From: Paracoccus litorisediminis
GTDB lineage: Bacteria; Pseudomonadota; Alphaproteobacteria; Rhodobacterales; Rhodobacteraceae
Direction: 5' to 3'
NCBI RefSeq assembly: GCF_009711205.1
Contig: NZ_WMIG01000002.1
Location: 1-64,000, forward strand
DNA length: 64,000 bases
Each line of letters starts with the position of its first letter. Positions within the stretch are counted from its first letter, which is position 1. Both the position numbers and the translations under genes were made by a program. The notes beneath the pieces were generated by a model. That model was not told the DNA's origin, made no database searches, and saw only the letters and a list, made by a program, of their open reading frames with translations. Below are positions 56,394 to 64,000 of the stretch, piece by piece.

Positions 56394-56726
56394 ATTGGAA
56401 GTGACCAAGACTCAATCGTACCCGGACTAAGCCAATACATCTGGTTGCTGTCCGGAGGCGCGGCCATCCTTCTGGCAATCTTATTCCGAGGGCGTGGCCC
56501 CCGTATCGGACGGAATGAAGCAGCAAGCTCAGTCTTAATACTGCTGTTCCTGCCAAAGCTGGGACTTCTTCAGCTGTTCTTTGGATCGATGATGGCGCGG
56601 CTAAGTGTTATCTACCTGAGCTCTAATCCCTCCTCGATGATATACATGGCTCCTGCCCTTACCGTTTCGCTCATCTCTATCGCAAAGTTCGTAGCCGACC
56701 GACTGGTCCGATCGTCCGGGTCATGA
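56391..56726 (+). CDS. Small hypothetical membrane protein in low-GC islet
   Basis: 111 residues with three hydrophobic segments (YIWLLSGGAAILLAILF, ASSVLILLFLPKLGLLQLFF, IYMAPALTVSLISIAKFV). No family is recognised. Codon use is poorer in GC than its neighbours, suggesting acquisition with the adjacent SNase gene. Translation probably starts at the second copy of a duplicated 19-bp start region. Confidence 0.6.
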   Translation: MIGSDQDSIVPGLSQYIWLLSGGAAILLAILFRGRGPRIGRNEAASSVLILLFLPKLGLLQLFFGSMMARLSVIYLSSNPSSMIYMAPALTVSLISIAKFVADRLVRSSGS

Positions 56727-56966
56727 AGCAGATACCTCCCCGACGCTGGCCTCCCGCCCTAACCGGCACTCTCCCAAGCAGCACCTTCACAGTGCACAGA
56801 CTTGGGCAGCCGGTGTACGCCCAGTGACCCAGCACCCCCAGCATTCGCTGGCTTTTCCACACCGTTCGCAGGACGGCGTTGCGCTGGACGAGGGGGCAAT
56901 GTCCGCAGGACTTTCCATCTTGACGCTTCGCGGCTAGACATGGCGCCGATCAAAAGGACGCATCCC

Positions 56967-58685
56967 ATGGCCCGGCATCTCATCACCTCGGCGATCCCCT
57001 ATATCAACGGGATCAAGCATCTTGGAAACCTCGTCGGCTCGCAGCTGCCTGCGGACCTTTATGCGCGCTACCTGCGCCAGCGGGGGCATGAGGTGATGTT
57101 CATCTGCGCCACGGACGAGCACGGCACCCCCGCCGAGCTTGCCGCCAAGAAGTCCGGCAAGCCAATCGAGATCTATTGCGCCGAAATGCACGAGGTGCAG
57201 GCCGGGATCGCGCGCAATTTCGGCCTCAGCTTCGACCATTTCGGTCGCTCCTCCAGCCAGCGCAACCACGTCCTGACCCAGCATTTCGCCGGGAAACTGG
57301 ATGAAAACGGCTGGATCACCGAGGTCGAGGAAAAGCAGGTCTATTCGATCGATGACGGCCGCTTCCTGCCCGACCGCTATATCGAGGGCACCTGCCCCAA
57401 CTGCGGCTACGATAAGGCGCGCGGCGACCAATGCGAGAACTGCACCAAGCAGCTTGACCCGACCGATCTGATCAACCCGCGCTCGGCGATCAGCGGCTCG
57501 ACCAATCTGGAAGTCCGCGCGACCAAGCACCTTTACCTGCGCCAGCGCGCGCTGAAGGACCAGATCGCGGAATGGATCGACAGCAAGAAAGACTGGCCGA
57601 TCCTGACCACCTCGATTGCCCGGAAATGGCTGAACGACGGTGACGGGCTGCAGGACCGTGGCATCACCCGCGATCTGGATTGGGGCATCCCGGTCCAGAA
57701 GGGCGACCAGCCTTGGCCGGGGATGGAGGGCAAGGTCTTCTATGTCTGGTTCGACGCACCAGTCGAATATATCGCCGGCACCGCCGAAGGGACCGACGCC
57801 AAGGGCCTGCCCGACAGCGAATGGCGCCGCTGGTGGCGTCTGGACGAGGGTGCCGAGGACGTGACCTATACCCAGTTCATGGGCAAGGATAACGTGCCTT
57901 TCCATACGCTTAGCTTCCCTGCGACGATCATCGGCTCGGGTGAGCCGTGGAAGCTGGTCGATTACATCAAGTCCTTCAACTACCTCACCTATGACGGCGG
58001 CCAGTTCAGCACCTCGCAAGGTCGCGGCGTGTTCATGGATCAGGCTTTGTCGATCCTGCCCGCCGATTACTGGCGCTGGTGGCTGCTGAGCCATGCCCCG
58101 GAATCCGGTGACAGCGAATTCACCTGGGACAATTTCCAGCAATCGGTGAACAAGGATCTGGCCGATGTGCTGGGCAACTTCGTCAGCCGTATCACCAAAT
58201 TCTGCCGCAGCAAATTCGGCGAGATCATCCCCGAGGGCGGCAGCTATGGCCCCGAGGAAGAGGCCCTGCTTGACGCCCTGACCGCCCGCATACGCGCCTA
58301 TGAAGGCTTCATGGACGGGATGGAGATCCGCAAATCGGCTGGTGAACTGCGCGCGATCTGGGTGCTGGGCAACGAATATCTGCAATCGGCGGCACCTTGG
58401 TCGACCTTCAAGACCGACCCGGAAAAGGCCGCGATGCAGGTGCGTCTGGGCCTGAACCTGATCCGGCTTTACGCGGTGCTGTCGGCGCCCTTCATCCCCT
58501 TTGCGGCAGATGCGATGCTGGCGGCGATGCAGACCGATGACCGCAACTGGCCCGTGGACGCCCGTACAGCGCTGGCAACGCTGCCCGCAGGTCATGCCTT
58601 CACCACGCCCGAGGTGCTGTTCGCCAAGATCAGCGACGAGGATCGCGACGAATGGCAGGATCGCTTCAAGGGGATCCGTAGCTGA
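56967..58685 (+). CDS. metG: Methionyl-tRNA synthetase
   Basis: 572 residues from the ATG at 56967 (AAAAGGACG upstream). Class I synthetase: [20 protein letters not shown] (HIGH-like HLGN), [10 protein letters not shown], zinc knuckle [17 protein letters not shown], and [17 protein letters not shown]. The KMSKS-equivalent is QFSTS (about 344-348), with Gln where Lys is usual. The ORF upstream to 56802 is not conserved. Confidence 0.95.
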   Translation: MARHLITSAIPYINGIKHLGNLVGSQLPADLYARYLRQRGHEVMFICATDEHGTPAELAAKKSGKPIEIYCAEMHEVQAGIARNFGLSFDHFGRSSSQRNHVLTQHFAGKLDENGWITEVEEKQVYSIDDGRFLPDRYIEGTCPNCGYDKARGDQCENCTKQLDPTDLINPRSAISGSTNLEVRATKHLYLRQRALKDQIAEWIDSKKDWPILTTSIARKWLNDGDGLQDRGITRDLDWGIPVQKGDQPWPGMEGKVFYVWFDAPVEYIAGTAEGTDAKGLPDSEWRRWWRLDEGAEDVTYTQFMGKDNVPFHTLSFPATIIGSGEPWKLVDYIKSFNYLTYDGGQFSTSQGRGVFMDQALSILPADYWRWWLLSHAPESGDSEFTWDNFQQSVNKDLADVLGNFVSRITKFCRSKFGEIIPEGGSYGPEEEALLDALTARIRAYEGFMDGMEIRKSAGELRAIWVLGNEYLQSAAPWSTFKTDPEKAAMQVRLGLNLIRLYAVLSAPFIPFAADAMLAAMQTDDRNWPVDARTALATLPAGHAFTTPEVLFAKISDEDRDEWQDRFKGIRS

Positions 58686-58727
58686 TCCAAGGGCGTTGGG
58701 TCAGTCCAATCCATAGCAGGAGGAACG

Positions 58728-59648
58728 ATGACCCATTGCATCCTGATCGGTTGCCCCGTCGATGAAGGCCAGCGCCGCGCCGGTTGCCTGATGGGCCCGG
58801 CCGCCTATCGGGTGGCGGGGCTGGCCCGAACCCTGACCGAGCTTGGCCACACGGTCGAGGATCGCGGCGATGTCATCCCCGCCGCTGGCCGGGGCCAGAC
58901 CTGCGACAATCCCGCCGTCCATCACCTGCCCGAGGTGATCGCCTGGACCGAGGCGCTTTCTGCCTCGGCCAGCGCGGCGATGCCGGATGGCGTACCGATC
59001 TTCATGGGCGGCGACCATTCGCTGTCCCTGGGAACGGTGGCTGGGGTGGCGGCTCATGCGCAGGCCGAGGGTCGCCCGCTTTTCGTGATCTGGCTGGATG
59101 CGCATAGCGATTTCCACACGGTGCGGACGACGACCTCGGGGAACCTGCATGGAACGCCGATGGCCTATGCCGCCGGACGCGCGGGATTCGAGCCCTTTCC
59201 GCCCTTCCCCGCCCCCGTTCCGGGCCAGAACATCTGCATGTTCGGCATCCGCTCGGTCGATCCGGCGGAACATGCTGCGCTTGAGGAAACCCGGATCACC
59301 GTGAACGACATGCGGGTTCTGGACGAACATGGCATTGCCGCTCCGCTGCGGGCCTTTCTGGACCGGGTGCGGGCCGAAAACGGGCTGCTGCATGTCAGTC
59401 TGGATGTCGACTTCCTCGACCCCTCGATCGCACCCGCCGTCGGCACCACCGTTCCCGGCGGCACCACCTTCCGCGAGGCGCATCTGGTCTGCGAGCTTTT
59501 GCACGAATCCGGGCTGATGACCTCGCTCGATCTGGTCGAGCTGAACCCATTCCTTGATGATCGCGGGCGCACTGCCAAGCTGATGGTGGATCTGGTCGGA
59601 TCGCTGATGGGACGCAAGGTCTTCGACCGCCCGACGCGCAGCTTCTGA
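58728..59648 (+). CDS. Arginase
   Basis: 306 residues of the arginase/agmatinase family. Mn ligands are in GGDHSLSLG (about His 101), WLDAHSDFHT (Asp, His, Asp) and SLDVDFLDP (two Asp). A late Glu (DLVELNP) completes the guanidinium pocket. The DEGQRRAGCLMGPAAYR N-terminus is arginase-like (RocF). It would hydrolyse arginine to ornithine and urea. Confidence 0.9.
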   Translation: MTHCILIGCPVDEGQRRAGCLMGPAAYRVAGLARTLTELGHTVEDRGDVIPAAGRGQTCDNPAVHHLPEVIAWTEALSASASAAMPDGVPIFMGGDHSLSLGTVAGVAAHAQAEGRPLFVIWLDAHSDFHTVRTTTSGNLHGTPMAYAAGRAGFEPFPPFPAPVPGQNICMFGIRSVDPAEHAALEETRITVNDMRVLDEHGIAAPLRAFLDRVRAENGLLHVSLDVDFLDPSIAPAVGTTVPGGTTFREAHLVCELLHESGLMTSLDLVELNPFLDDRGRTAKLMVDLVGSLMGRKVFDRPTRSF

Positions 59649-59689
59649 CCTTGCCAATTGCCGTCCCGCCCGCTAGCCACGGAACAGGC

Positions 59690-59775
59690 GCGGGCGTGGC
59701 GGAATGGTAGACGCATGGGACTTAAACTCCCTGGGGCGCAAGCCTGTGCGGGTTCGAGTCCCGCCGCCCGTACCA
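59690..59775 (+). tRNA. tRNA-Leu (anticodon TAA)
   Basis: 86 bases with an encoded CCA. Acceptor GCGGGCG/CGCCCGT (first pair G-U), anticodon loop CTTAAAC (anticodon TAA), a long class II variable arm and T-loop TTCGAGT. It lies 41 bases after arginase. Confidence 0.95.
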
Positions 59776-59927
59776 TCCCCGACAGACCGGGACTGGCCGC
59801 CAACCTCGATCCTGCGACTGACGCGATTGTGTCCGCCCTTGCGGACCTTCGATAAGACCGTTTGCCCTTGGTTCCTCTGCCCGGCTCGGATAGGTTCGCG
59901 CCAGATTGCGACAGCAGGAGAAACAGG

Positions 59928-60173
59928 ATGCCTCAGCGTCTTCACCTCGTCTTCGGGGGCGAGCTCGTGGACCCGTCCCGGACGGAATTCCGTGACACCA
60001 AGAACATTCACGTCGTCGGTATTTTCCCCGATTACGACAGCGCCTTCGCCGCGTGGAAGGCCGAGGCCCAGCGGACCGTGGACAGCGCCCATACCCGCTA
60101 TTTCATCGCCCATCTTCACCGCCTGCGCGACGAAGAACGCGAGATCAGCCCGACCGAGGAACTCGGCAGCTGA
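59928..60173 (+). CDS. DUF4170 domain protein
   Basis: 81 residues from the ATG at 59928 (AGGAGAAACAGG upstream). It starts MPQRLHLVFGGELVDP and has GIFPDYDSAFAAWKAEAQ. It belongs to the DUF4170 family, typically next to lipid A/KDO genes in Rhodobacterales; function unknown. Such placement suggests a link to LPS biosynthesis (inference). Confidence 0.88.
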   Translation: MPQRLHLVFGGELVDPSRTEFRDTKNIHVVGIFPDYDSAFAAWKAEAQRTVDSAHTRYFIAHLHRLRDEEREISPTEELGS

Positions 60174-60198
60174 TCGCGGCCGGACAGGCGGATAAGGG

Positions 60199-61434
60199 AT
60201 GCCCCCTCCGGGACAAGTAGGCTCGTCTCTGGCCCTGTGGCTGCATCTGCGGCGGCGCTCGGCCCTGGGTCCGAGCGGTGCCGCGCCGCCCGAGGCCCCG
60301 CCGGGCAGCGGCACGCTGATCCTTGTCCATCTGTCCGAACGCGCCGATGAACCACTGCCTATTCAGGGCGTGGTCAAGGCGCTGCTGGTGCGCAGGCCGG
60401 GCCTGCGCCTTGCCTTTACCGGCGCGCCACTACCCGAGGACGCCCTGCCCGCAGGCGTCAAATCCACCCATCTGGGCCAGCCACGCGACCCGACGGCGGT
60501 CCGCGACATCATCGACAGGCTGAAGCCGCAAGCGCTGCTGCTGATCGGCGGACAACTGCCCTCGGCGCTGATCACCGGCATGGCCGAGGACCAGCTGCCG
60601 GTGGTGTTGGCCGAAGCCCGGCTGACCGATTACGAACGCCGCGGGTTGTGGCGCGGTATGGTCAATCGCGGGTTGATGCAGCGCCTGTCCCGCGTTCTGG
60701 TCCCCGACATGGCCGCCGGAGCCACCGCGCGCCAGCTTGGCGCCGCGCCCGAGCGGATCGAGATGACCGGCCCGGTGACCGAAACCCTGCCCCCCCTGCA
60801 TGCCAATGAGGCCGAGCGCGCGGCCCTTGCCCAGATCCTGCGCGGCCGCCATGTCTGGCTGGCCGCCGCCCCCACCTTCCCCGAGATCAAGGCCGCTCTC
60901 CGCGCCCATCATCTGGCCTTGCAGCACAATCACCGGGCGCTGCTGATCCTCGCCGCGCTGCCCGAGGATCTGGTGCCGGCCATCCGTGCCGAGGCCGAGA
61001 CGTTGGGCCTTGCCAGCGTCCTGCGCTCAGAAGACGAAGACCCCATGGCCGATGACCATGTGCTGATTGCCGATGACCCCTATGAAATGGGGCTGTGGTA
61101 TCGCTTGGCCCCGGTGACCTTCATGGGCGGCACGCTTTTCCCCGGCCCCGGCCTTGCCCCACGTCATCCGTTCGAACCCGCGGCGCTGGGTTCGGCGATT
61201 ATCCACGGCCCGATGCCCGGCACTTATGCGGCAGAATGGGTGCAACTGGGCGGCGCTTCGGCGGCGCGACAGGTCAGCGATGCCGAGACGCTCAGCCGGG
61301 CGGTCTCGGACCTGACAGCCCCCGATCAGGCCGCGATACTGGCGGGCAATGCGTGGTCGGTCAGCACCGGCGGCGCGGCCGTCATCCGCCGCATCGCCGA
61401 CGCGGTGATCGATGCGATGGAGGAAGCGGATTGA
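60199..61434 (+). CDS. waaA: KDO transferase-like glycosyltransferase (WaaA family)
   Basis: 411 residues of the 3-deoxy-D-manno-octulosonic acid transferase (GT30) family: [23 protein letters not shown] and [22 protein letters not shown] (the usual GG...G.HNP region). The N-terminus lacks the membrane anchor of E. coli WaaA, and the STHxGEE motif is replaced by AAPTFPE, so it is a divergent member. lpxK follows with an overlapping TTG start. Confidence 0.75.
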   Translation: MPPPGQVGSSLALWLHLRRRSALGPSGAAPPEAPPGSGTLILVHLSERADEPLPIQGVVKALLVRRPGLRLAFTGAPLPEDALPAGVKSTHLGQPRDPTAVRDIIDRLKPQALLLIGGQLPSALITGMAEDQLPVVLAEARLTDYERRGLWRGMVNRGLMQRLSRVLVPDMAAGATARQLGAAPERIEMTGPVTETLPPLHANEAERAALAQILRGRHVWLAAAPTFPEIKAALRAHHLALQHNHRALLILAALPEDLVPAIRAEAETLGLASVLRSEDEDPMADDHVLIADDPYEMGLWYRLAPVTFMGGTLFPGPGLAPRHPFEPAALGSAIIHGPMPGTYAAEWVQLGGASAARQVSDAETLSRAVSDLTAPDQAAILAGNAWSVSTGGAAVIRRIADAVIDAMEEAD

Positions 61435-62420
61435 GCCTGCGCGCCCCAGATTTCTGGTTCCGACTACCCGGTCTTGCGGCCCGGGCCTTGTCGCCGCTGG
61501 GCGCGCTATATGCGGCGGGAACGGCGCGCCGGGTTGCGGGTGGCGCGCGCCTCCGCCCCGGCGTTCCGGTAATCTGCGTTGGCAATATCAACGCGGGCGG
61601 GACCGGCAAGACGCCCTCGACCATCATGTTGGCGCAACGGCTGCAGCAGCGCGGCGTCGATGTGCATATCGTCTCGCGCGGGTTTGGCGGCACCGAAAAG
61701 GGCCCGACCCGCGTCGATGAGGCACGCCACCGCGCCGAACAGGTCGGCGATGAGCCGCTGCTGATGGCGGCCTTTGCCCCGGTCTGGGTTGCGGATTCGC
61801 GGGTCGAGGGTGCAAAGGCGGCAGTCGCGGCGGGGGCGCAGGCGATCCTGCTGGATGACGGCTTTCAGGACCCGTCGCTGCATCACGACCTGTCGCTGGT
61901 CGTCGTCGATGCGGCAAAGGGTTTTGGCAACGGGCTGTGCCTGCCCGCCGGACCGCTGCGCGAGCCGGTCAGCCGCGGACTTGCCCGTGCCGACCTGTTG
62001 CTGTCGATCGGAGAGACTGACGCGCAGGACGCATTTGCCGCGCAATGGGGGACGAAACTTACGCTGCCGCATCTGCGCGGGCGCCTTGCGCCGCTACAGA
62101 CCGGCATGGACTGGCAGGGGTTGCGGGTGCTGGCCTTTGCCGGCATCGGCCATCCCGAGAAGTTCTTCGCCACGCTGCGCAGCCTGGGGGCCGAGATCGC
62201 ACGGGCGGAACCGCTTGAGGATCACCAGCCCTTCACCCCTGCCCTGCTGACCCGGCTGGAGACCGAGGCGCGGCTGTCCCGCGCCCAGTTGGTCACCACC
62301 GAAAAGGACGCCGCCCGCCTGCCGCGCAGCTTCCGTCCGCAGGTTCTGGCCCTGCCCGTCCGGCTGGAGTTGCAGGATGCAGCCCCGCTGGACGAGAGGC
62401 TTCAGGCGCTGGGGTTGTGA
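61431..62420 (+). CDS. lpxK: Tetraacyldisaccharide 4'-kinase
   Basis: 329 residues from a TTG at 61431 that overlaps the waaA stop, with GGAGG upstream. It phosphorylates lipid A disaccharide at 4'. P-loop [13 protein letters not shown] (about 45-57), SRGFGG, and [19 protein letters not shown]. The ORF from 61095 is not the real gene. It overlaps the convergent CoA transferase by 19 bases. Confidence 0.93.
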   Translation: MSLRAPDFWFRLPGLAARALSPLGALYAAGTARRVAGGARLRPGVPVICVGNINAGGTGKTPSTIMLAQRLQQRGVDVHIVSRGFGGTEKGPTRVDEARHRAEQVGDEPLLMAAFAPVWVADSRVEGAKAAVAAGAQAILLDDGFQDPSLHHDLSLVVVDAAKGFGNGLCLPAGPLREPVSRGLARADLLLSIGETDAQDAFAAQWGTKLTLPHLRGRLAPLQTGMDWQGLRVLAFAGIGHPEKFFATLRSLGAEIARAEPLEDHQPFTPALLTRLETEARLSRAQLVTTEKDAARLPRSFRPQVLALPVRLELQDAAPLDERLQALGL

Positions 62421-63526
62421 TCGCCCTCGCCCAGCCGTGGCGAGGCCCGATCCAATGACAGTTCGGCCTCGGAAAAGCGGATGGGCAGGCGCAGCCCCGG
62501 CACGCCCTGCGGCGAAATCCGCAAGCCCCGCGCCATAATCTGCGGGTCGGCAAAGACATCCGCCATGTCGTTGATCGGTCCGGCAGGGACGCCTTCGGCC
62601 TCCAATGCGGCCAGAAGATCGTCGCGCGTCCATGTCACGGTCACGGCGGACAGCGCCGCGCTCAGCGCCTCGCGATTGGCGATGCGGTCGGCATTGCTGG
62701 CATAGGCGGGCGCATCGGCCAGCGCAGGCAGGCCTAGGACCGCACACAGCCGCCGATATTGCCCATCATTCCCGGTCGCGATGATGATCCAGCCATCGGC
62801 GCAGTCAAAGACCGCATAGGGCACAAGGTTCGGATGGGCATTGCCCAGCCGCGACGGCGCCTTGCCGGTGGCCAGATAGTTCATCGCCTGATTGGCCATG
62901 ACAGTGGTTGCCACGTCGAACAGCGCCATGTCGACATGCTGCCCGCGCCCGGTCGCGTTGCGTTGGTTCAGCGCGGCAAGGATGCCCACGACCGAATAGA
63001 CGCCGGTAAAGATGTCCACCACCGCCACGCCGACCTTTTGCGGCTGGGCGTCAGGTTCGCCGGTGACGCTCATCAGCCCGGACATGCCCTGAATGATGTA
63101 GTCATAGCCCGCGCGATGCGCGTAAGGCCCGGTCTGACCGAAACCGGTCACGCTGCAATAGACCAGCCGCGGGTTCAGGCCGACAAGGCTGGCATAGTCG
63201 AGCCCGTATTTCGCAAGGCCGCCGACCTTGAAGTTCTCGATGACCACATCGGCATCCGCGATCAACTCGCGGACCTTGGCCTGCCCTTCTGGGGTGCGGA
63301 AATCGGCCGTGACCGAGCGCTTGCCGCGATTGGTCGTATGGAAATAGGCCGCTGCCCGCTCGCCCTCATGCTCGATGAAAGGGGGACCCCAGCGTCGGGT
63401 ATCGTCCCCTTCCGGAGCCTCGACCTTGATGACCTCGGCCCCCAGATCGGCAAGGATCTGGCCGGCCCAGGGACCGGCCAGAATACGGGCAAGCTCGACG
63501 ACCTTCAGGCCGGCAAGCGGGGTCAT
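62402..63526 (-). CDS. CaiB/BaiF family CoA transferase
   Basis: 374 residues. Class III CoA transferase: [30 protein letters not shown] at the N-terminus, the catalytic Asp region ([18 protein letters not shown], [13 protein letters not shown]), [16 protein letters not shown] and [13 protein letters not shown] segment. It moves CoA between carboxylates; substrate unknown. Its ATG overlaps the DsbA-like stop by one base (TAATG). Confidence 0.93.
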   Translation of the reverse strand: MTPLAGLKVVELARILAGPWAGQILADLGAEVIKVEAPEGDDTRRWGPPFIEHEGERAAAYFHTTNRGKRSVTADFRTPEGQAKVRELIADADVVIENFKVGGLAKYGLDYASLVGLNPRLVYCSVTGFGQTGPYAHRAGYDYIIQGMSGLMSVTGEPDAQPQKVGVAVVDIFTGVYSVVGILAALNQRNATGRGQHVDMALFDVATTVMANQAMNYLATGKAPSRLGNAHPNLVPYAVFDCADGWIIIATGNDGQYRRLCAVLGLPALADAPAYASNADRIANREALSAALSAVTVTWTRDDLLAALEAEGVPAGPINDMADVFADPQIMARGLRISPQGVPGLRLPIRFSEAELSLDRASPRLGEGDHNPSA

Positions 63527-64000
63527 TACTTCTTCTCGGCCTCGGCGATCTTGGCGTCGATGATCTTCTTCATGTCATCCCAAGGCTGGTTCTGGACCGT
63601 TTCGCCCGCGATGATGAAGGTCGGCGTACCTTCGATCTTGTCGGCGGTCGCGTTCTTCTGGAAGGTGGCGACCAGATTGGCGACCTGCTGCTTGTCGGCC
63701 CAGCAAGCATCCATCTGCTCGGGCGTCATGCCGGCCTTGGCACCGACCTTGCGCAGGTTCGCGGCGATCTCATCGCCCGATTTCGCGTTCAGCCAGGTTT
63801 TCTGATCGTCGAACAGCAGATCCGAGACGGCGTAGTATTTCGAGTCACCGCCGCAGCGCGCCAGGATACCCGCCCACAGGCCCACCGCGTCGAAATAGAC
63901 ATCGCGCTGAATGAACTTGACCTTGCCGGTCTCGATATACTCGGCCTTCAGCTTGGGCCAGTTTTCCTCATGGAAAGCCGCGCAATGGCTGCAAGTGAAG
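63526..64000 (-). CDS. DsbA-family thiol oxidoreductase (5' end outside window)
   Basis: At least 158 C-terminal residues. Near the window edge the frame reads FTCSHCAAFHEENWP, so a CxxC active site (CSHC) is present. The DsbA helical insertion follows (YAVSDLLFDDQKTWL), then the cis-Pro at IEGTPTFIIAGETVQNQPW. It oxidises or shuffles disulfides in the periplasm (Com1/DsbA-like). The start and signal peptide are outside the window. It overlaps the CoA transferase start by one base. Confidence 0.9.
   Translation of the reverse strand, partial: FTCSHCAAFHEENWPKLKAEYIETGKVKFIQRDVYFDAVGLWAGILARCGGDSKYYAVSDLLFDDQKTWLNAKSGDEIAANLRKVGAKAGMTPEQMDACWADKQQVANLVATFQKNATADKIEGTPTFIIAGETVQNQPWDDMKKIIDAKIAEAEKK

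Noticed and set aside
56934..58595. Minus-strand 553-codon frame opposite metG
   Set aside because: Antisense shadow; metG motifs are certain.

Overview
The window is GC-rich chromosomal DNA of an alphaproteobacterium, most likely a Rhodobacteraceae member of the Paracoccus type. Support comes from gcrA, the hemD / mitofilin / hemY block divergent from tsaD, a phaAB pair, the DUF4170-waaA-lpxK block, a TIGR02302-family gene beside lysA, and compound intergenic terminators of a kind I recall from Rhodobacterales. No rRNA, CRISPR array, prophage or complete insertion sequence was seen. Genes are densely packed with many ATGA, TGATG or TAATG stop/start overlaps, and no stretch longer than 300 bases lacks a gene.

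Layout. 0.2-5.3 kb: a Hint-domain protein with an EF-hand loop, zapE, an MFS transporter, two small Pro-rich membrane proteins flanking a parS-like palindrome, and an aroE-like dehydrogenase. 5.4-9.5 kb (minus): tRNA-Thr(CGT), hemY-like, mitofilin (Mic60-like), hemD. 9.6-14.1 kb (plus): tsaD-gpsA-yciI-EVE as an overlapping run, then an ABC exporter. 14.1-17.3 kb: CAP-domain protein, BON-LysM protein, acyl-CoA synthetase. 17.35-17.95 kb: a REP-associated tyrosine transposase (RAYT) with its own REP hairpins. 18-26 kb: ettA, sulfotransferase, rimO, a ClpP-like periplasmic protein with an MliC-like inhibitor, an esterase-like protein and an ABC-2 exporter. 26-29.6 kb: ftsE-ftsX-plsC, divergent from a zinc-ribbon membrane protein. 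29.6-36.4 kb: TIGR02302, argH-lptM-hyp-lysA, TlpA, tag. 36.5-39.7 kb: a degenerate EAL protein, phaAB, a YdcH-family gene. 39.7-47.3 kb: methyltransferase, DUF2007, polyprenyl synthase, amt, PBP1, mlaC-mlaA. 47.4-54.3 kb: a type I secretion ATPase/adaptor pair, argF, a GNAT gene and argD, and an orphan ABC-2 permease. 54.4-59.8 kb: gcrA-nudix, a lower-GC islet (SNase-like nuclease and a small membrane protein), metG, arginase, tRNA-Leu(TAA). 59.9-64 kb: DUF4170, waaA-like, lpxK, then on the minus strand a CoA transferase and a truncated dsbA-like gene.

Themes. The content is mainly housekeeping with a strong envelope component: FtsEX, PBP1, Mla lipid transport, LptM-like lipoprotein, WaaA/LpxK lipid A genes, Mic60/HemY membrane proteins, PlsC, DsbA and TlpA. 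It is joined by amino-acid metabolism (argH, argF, argD, arginase, lysA, aroE-like) and PHB metabolism. The most unusual items are the RAYT-REP unit, the ClpP-like/MliC pair, the tandem-duplicated start region in the low-GC islet, the degenerate EAL protein and the EF-hand/Hint protein. None of these can be called a wholly new system from sequence alone.
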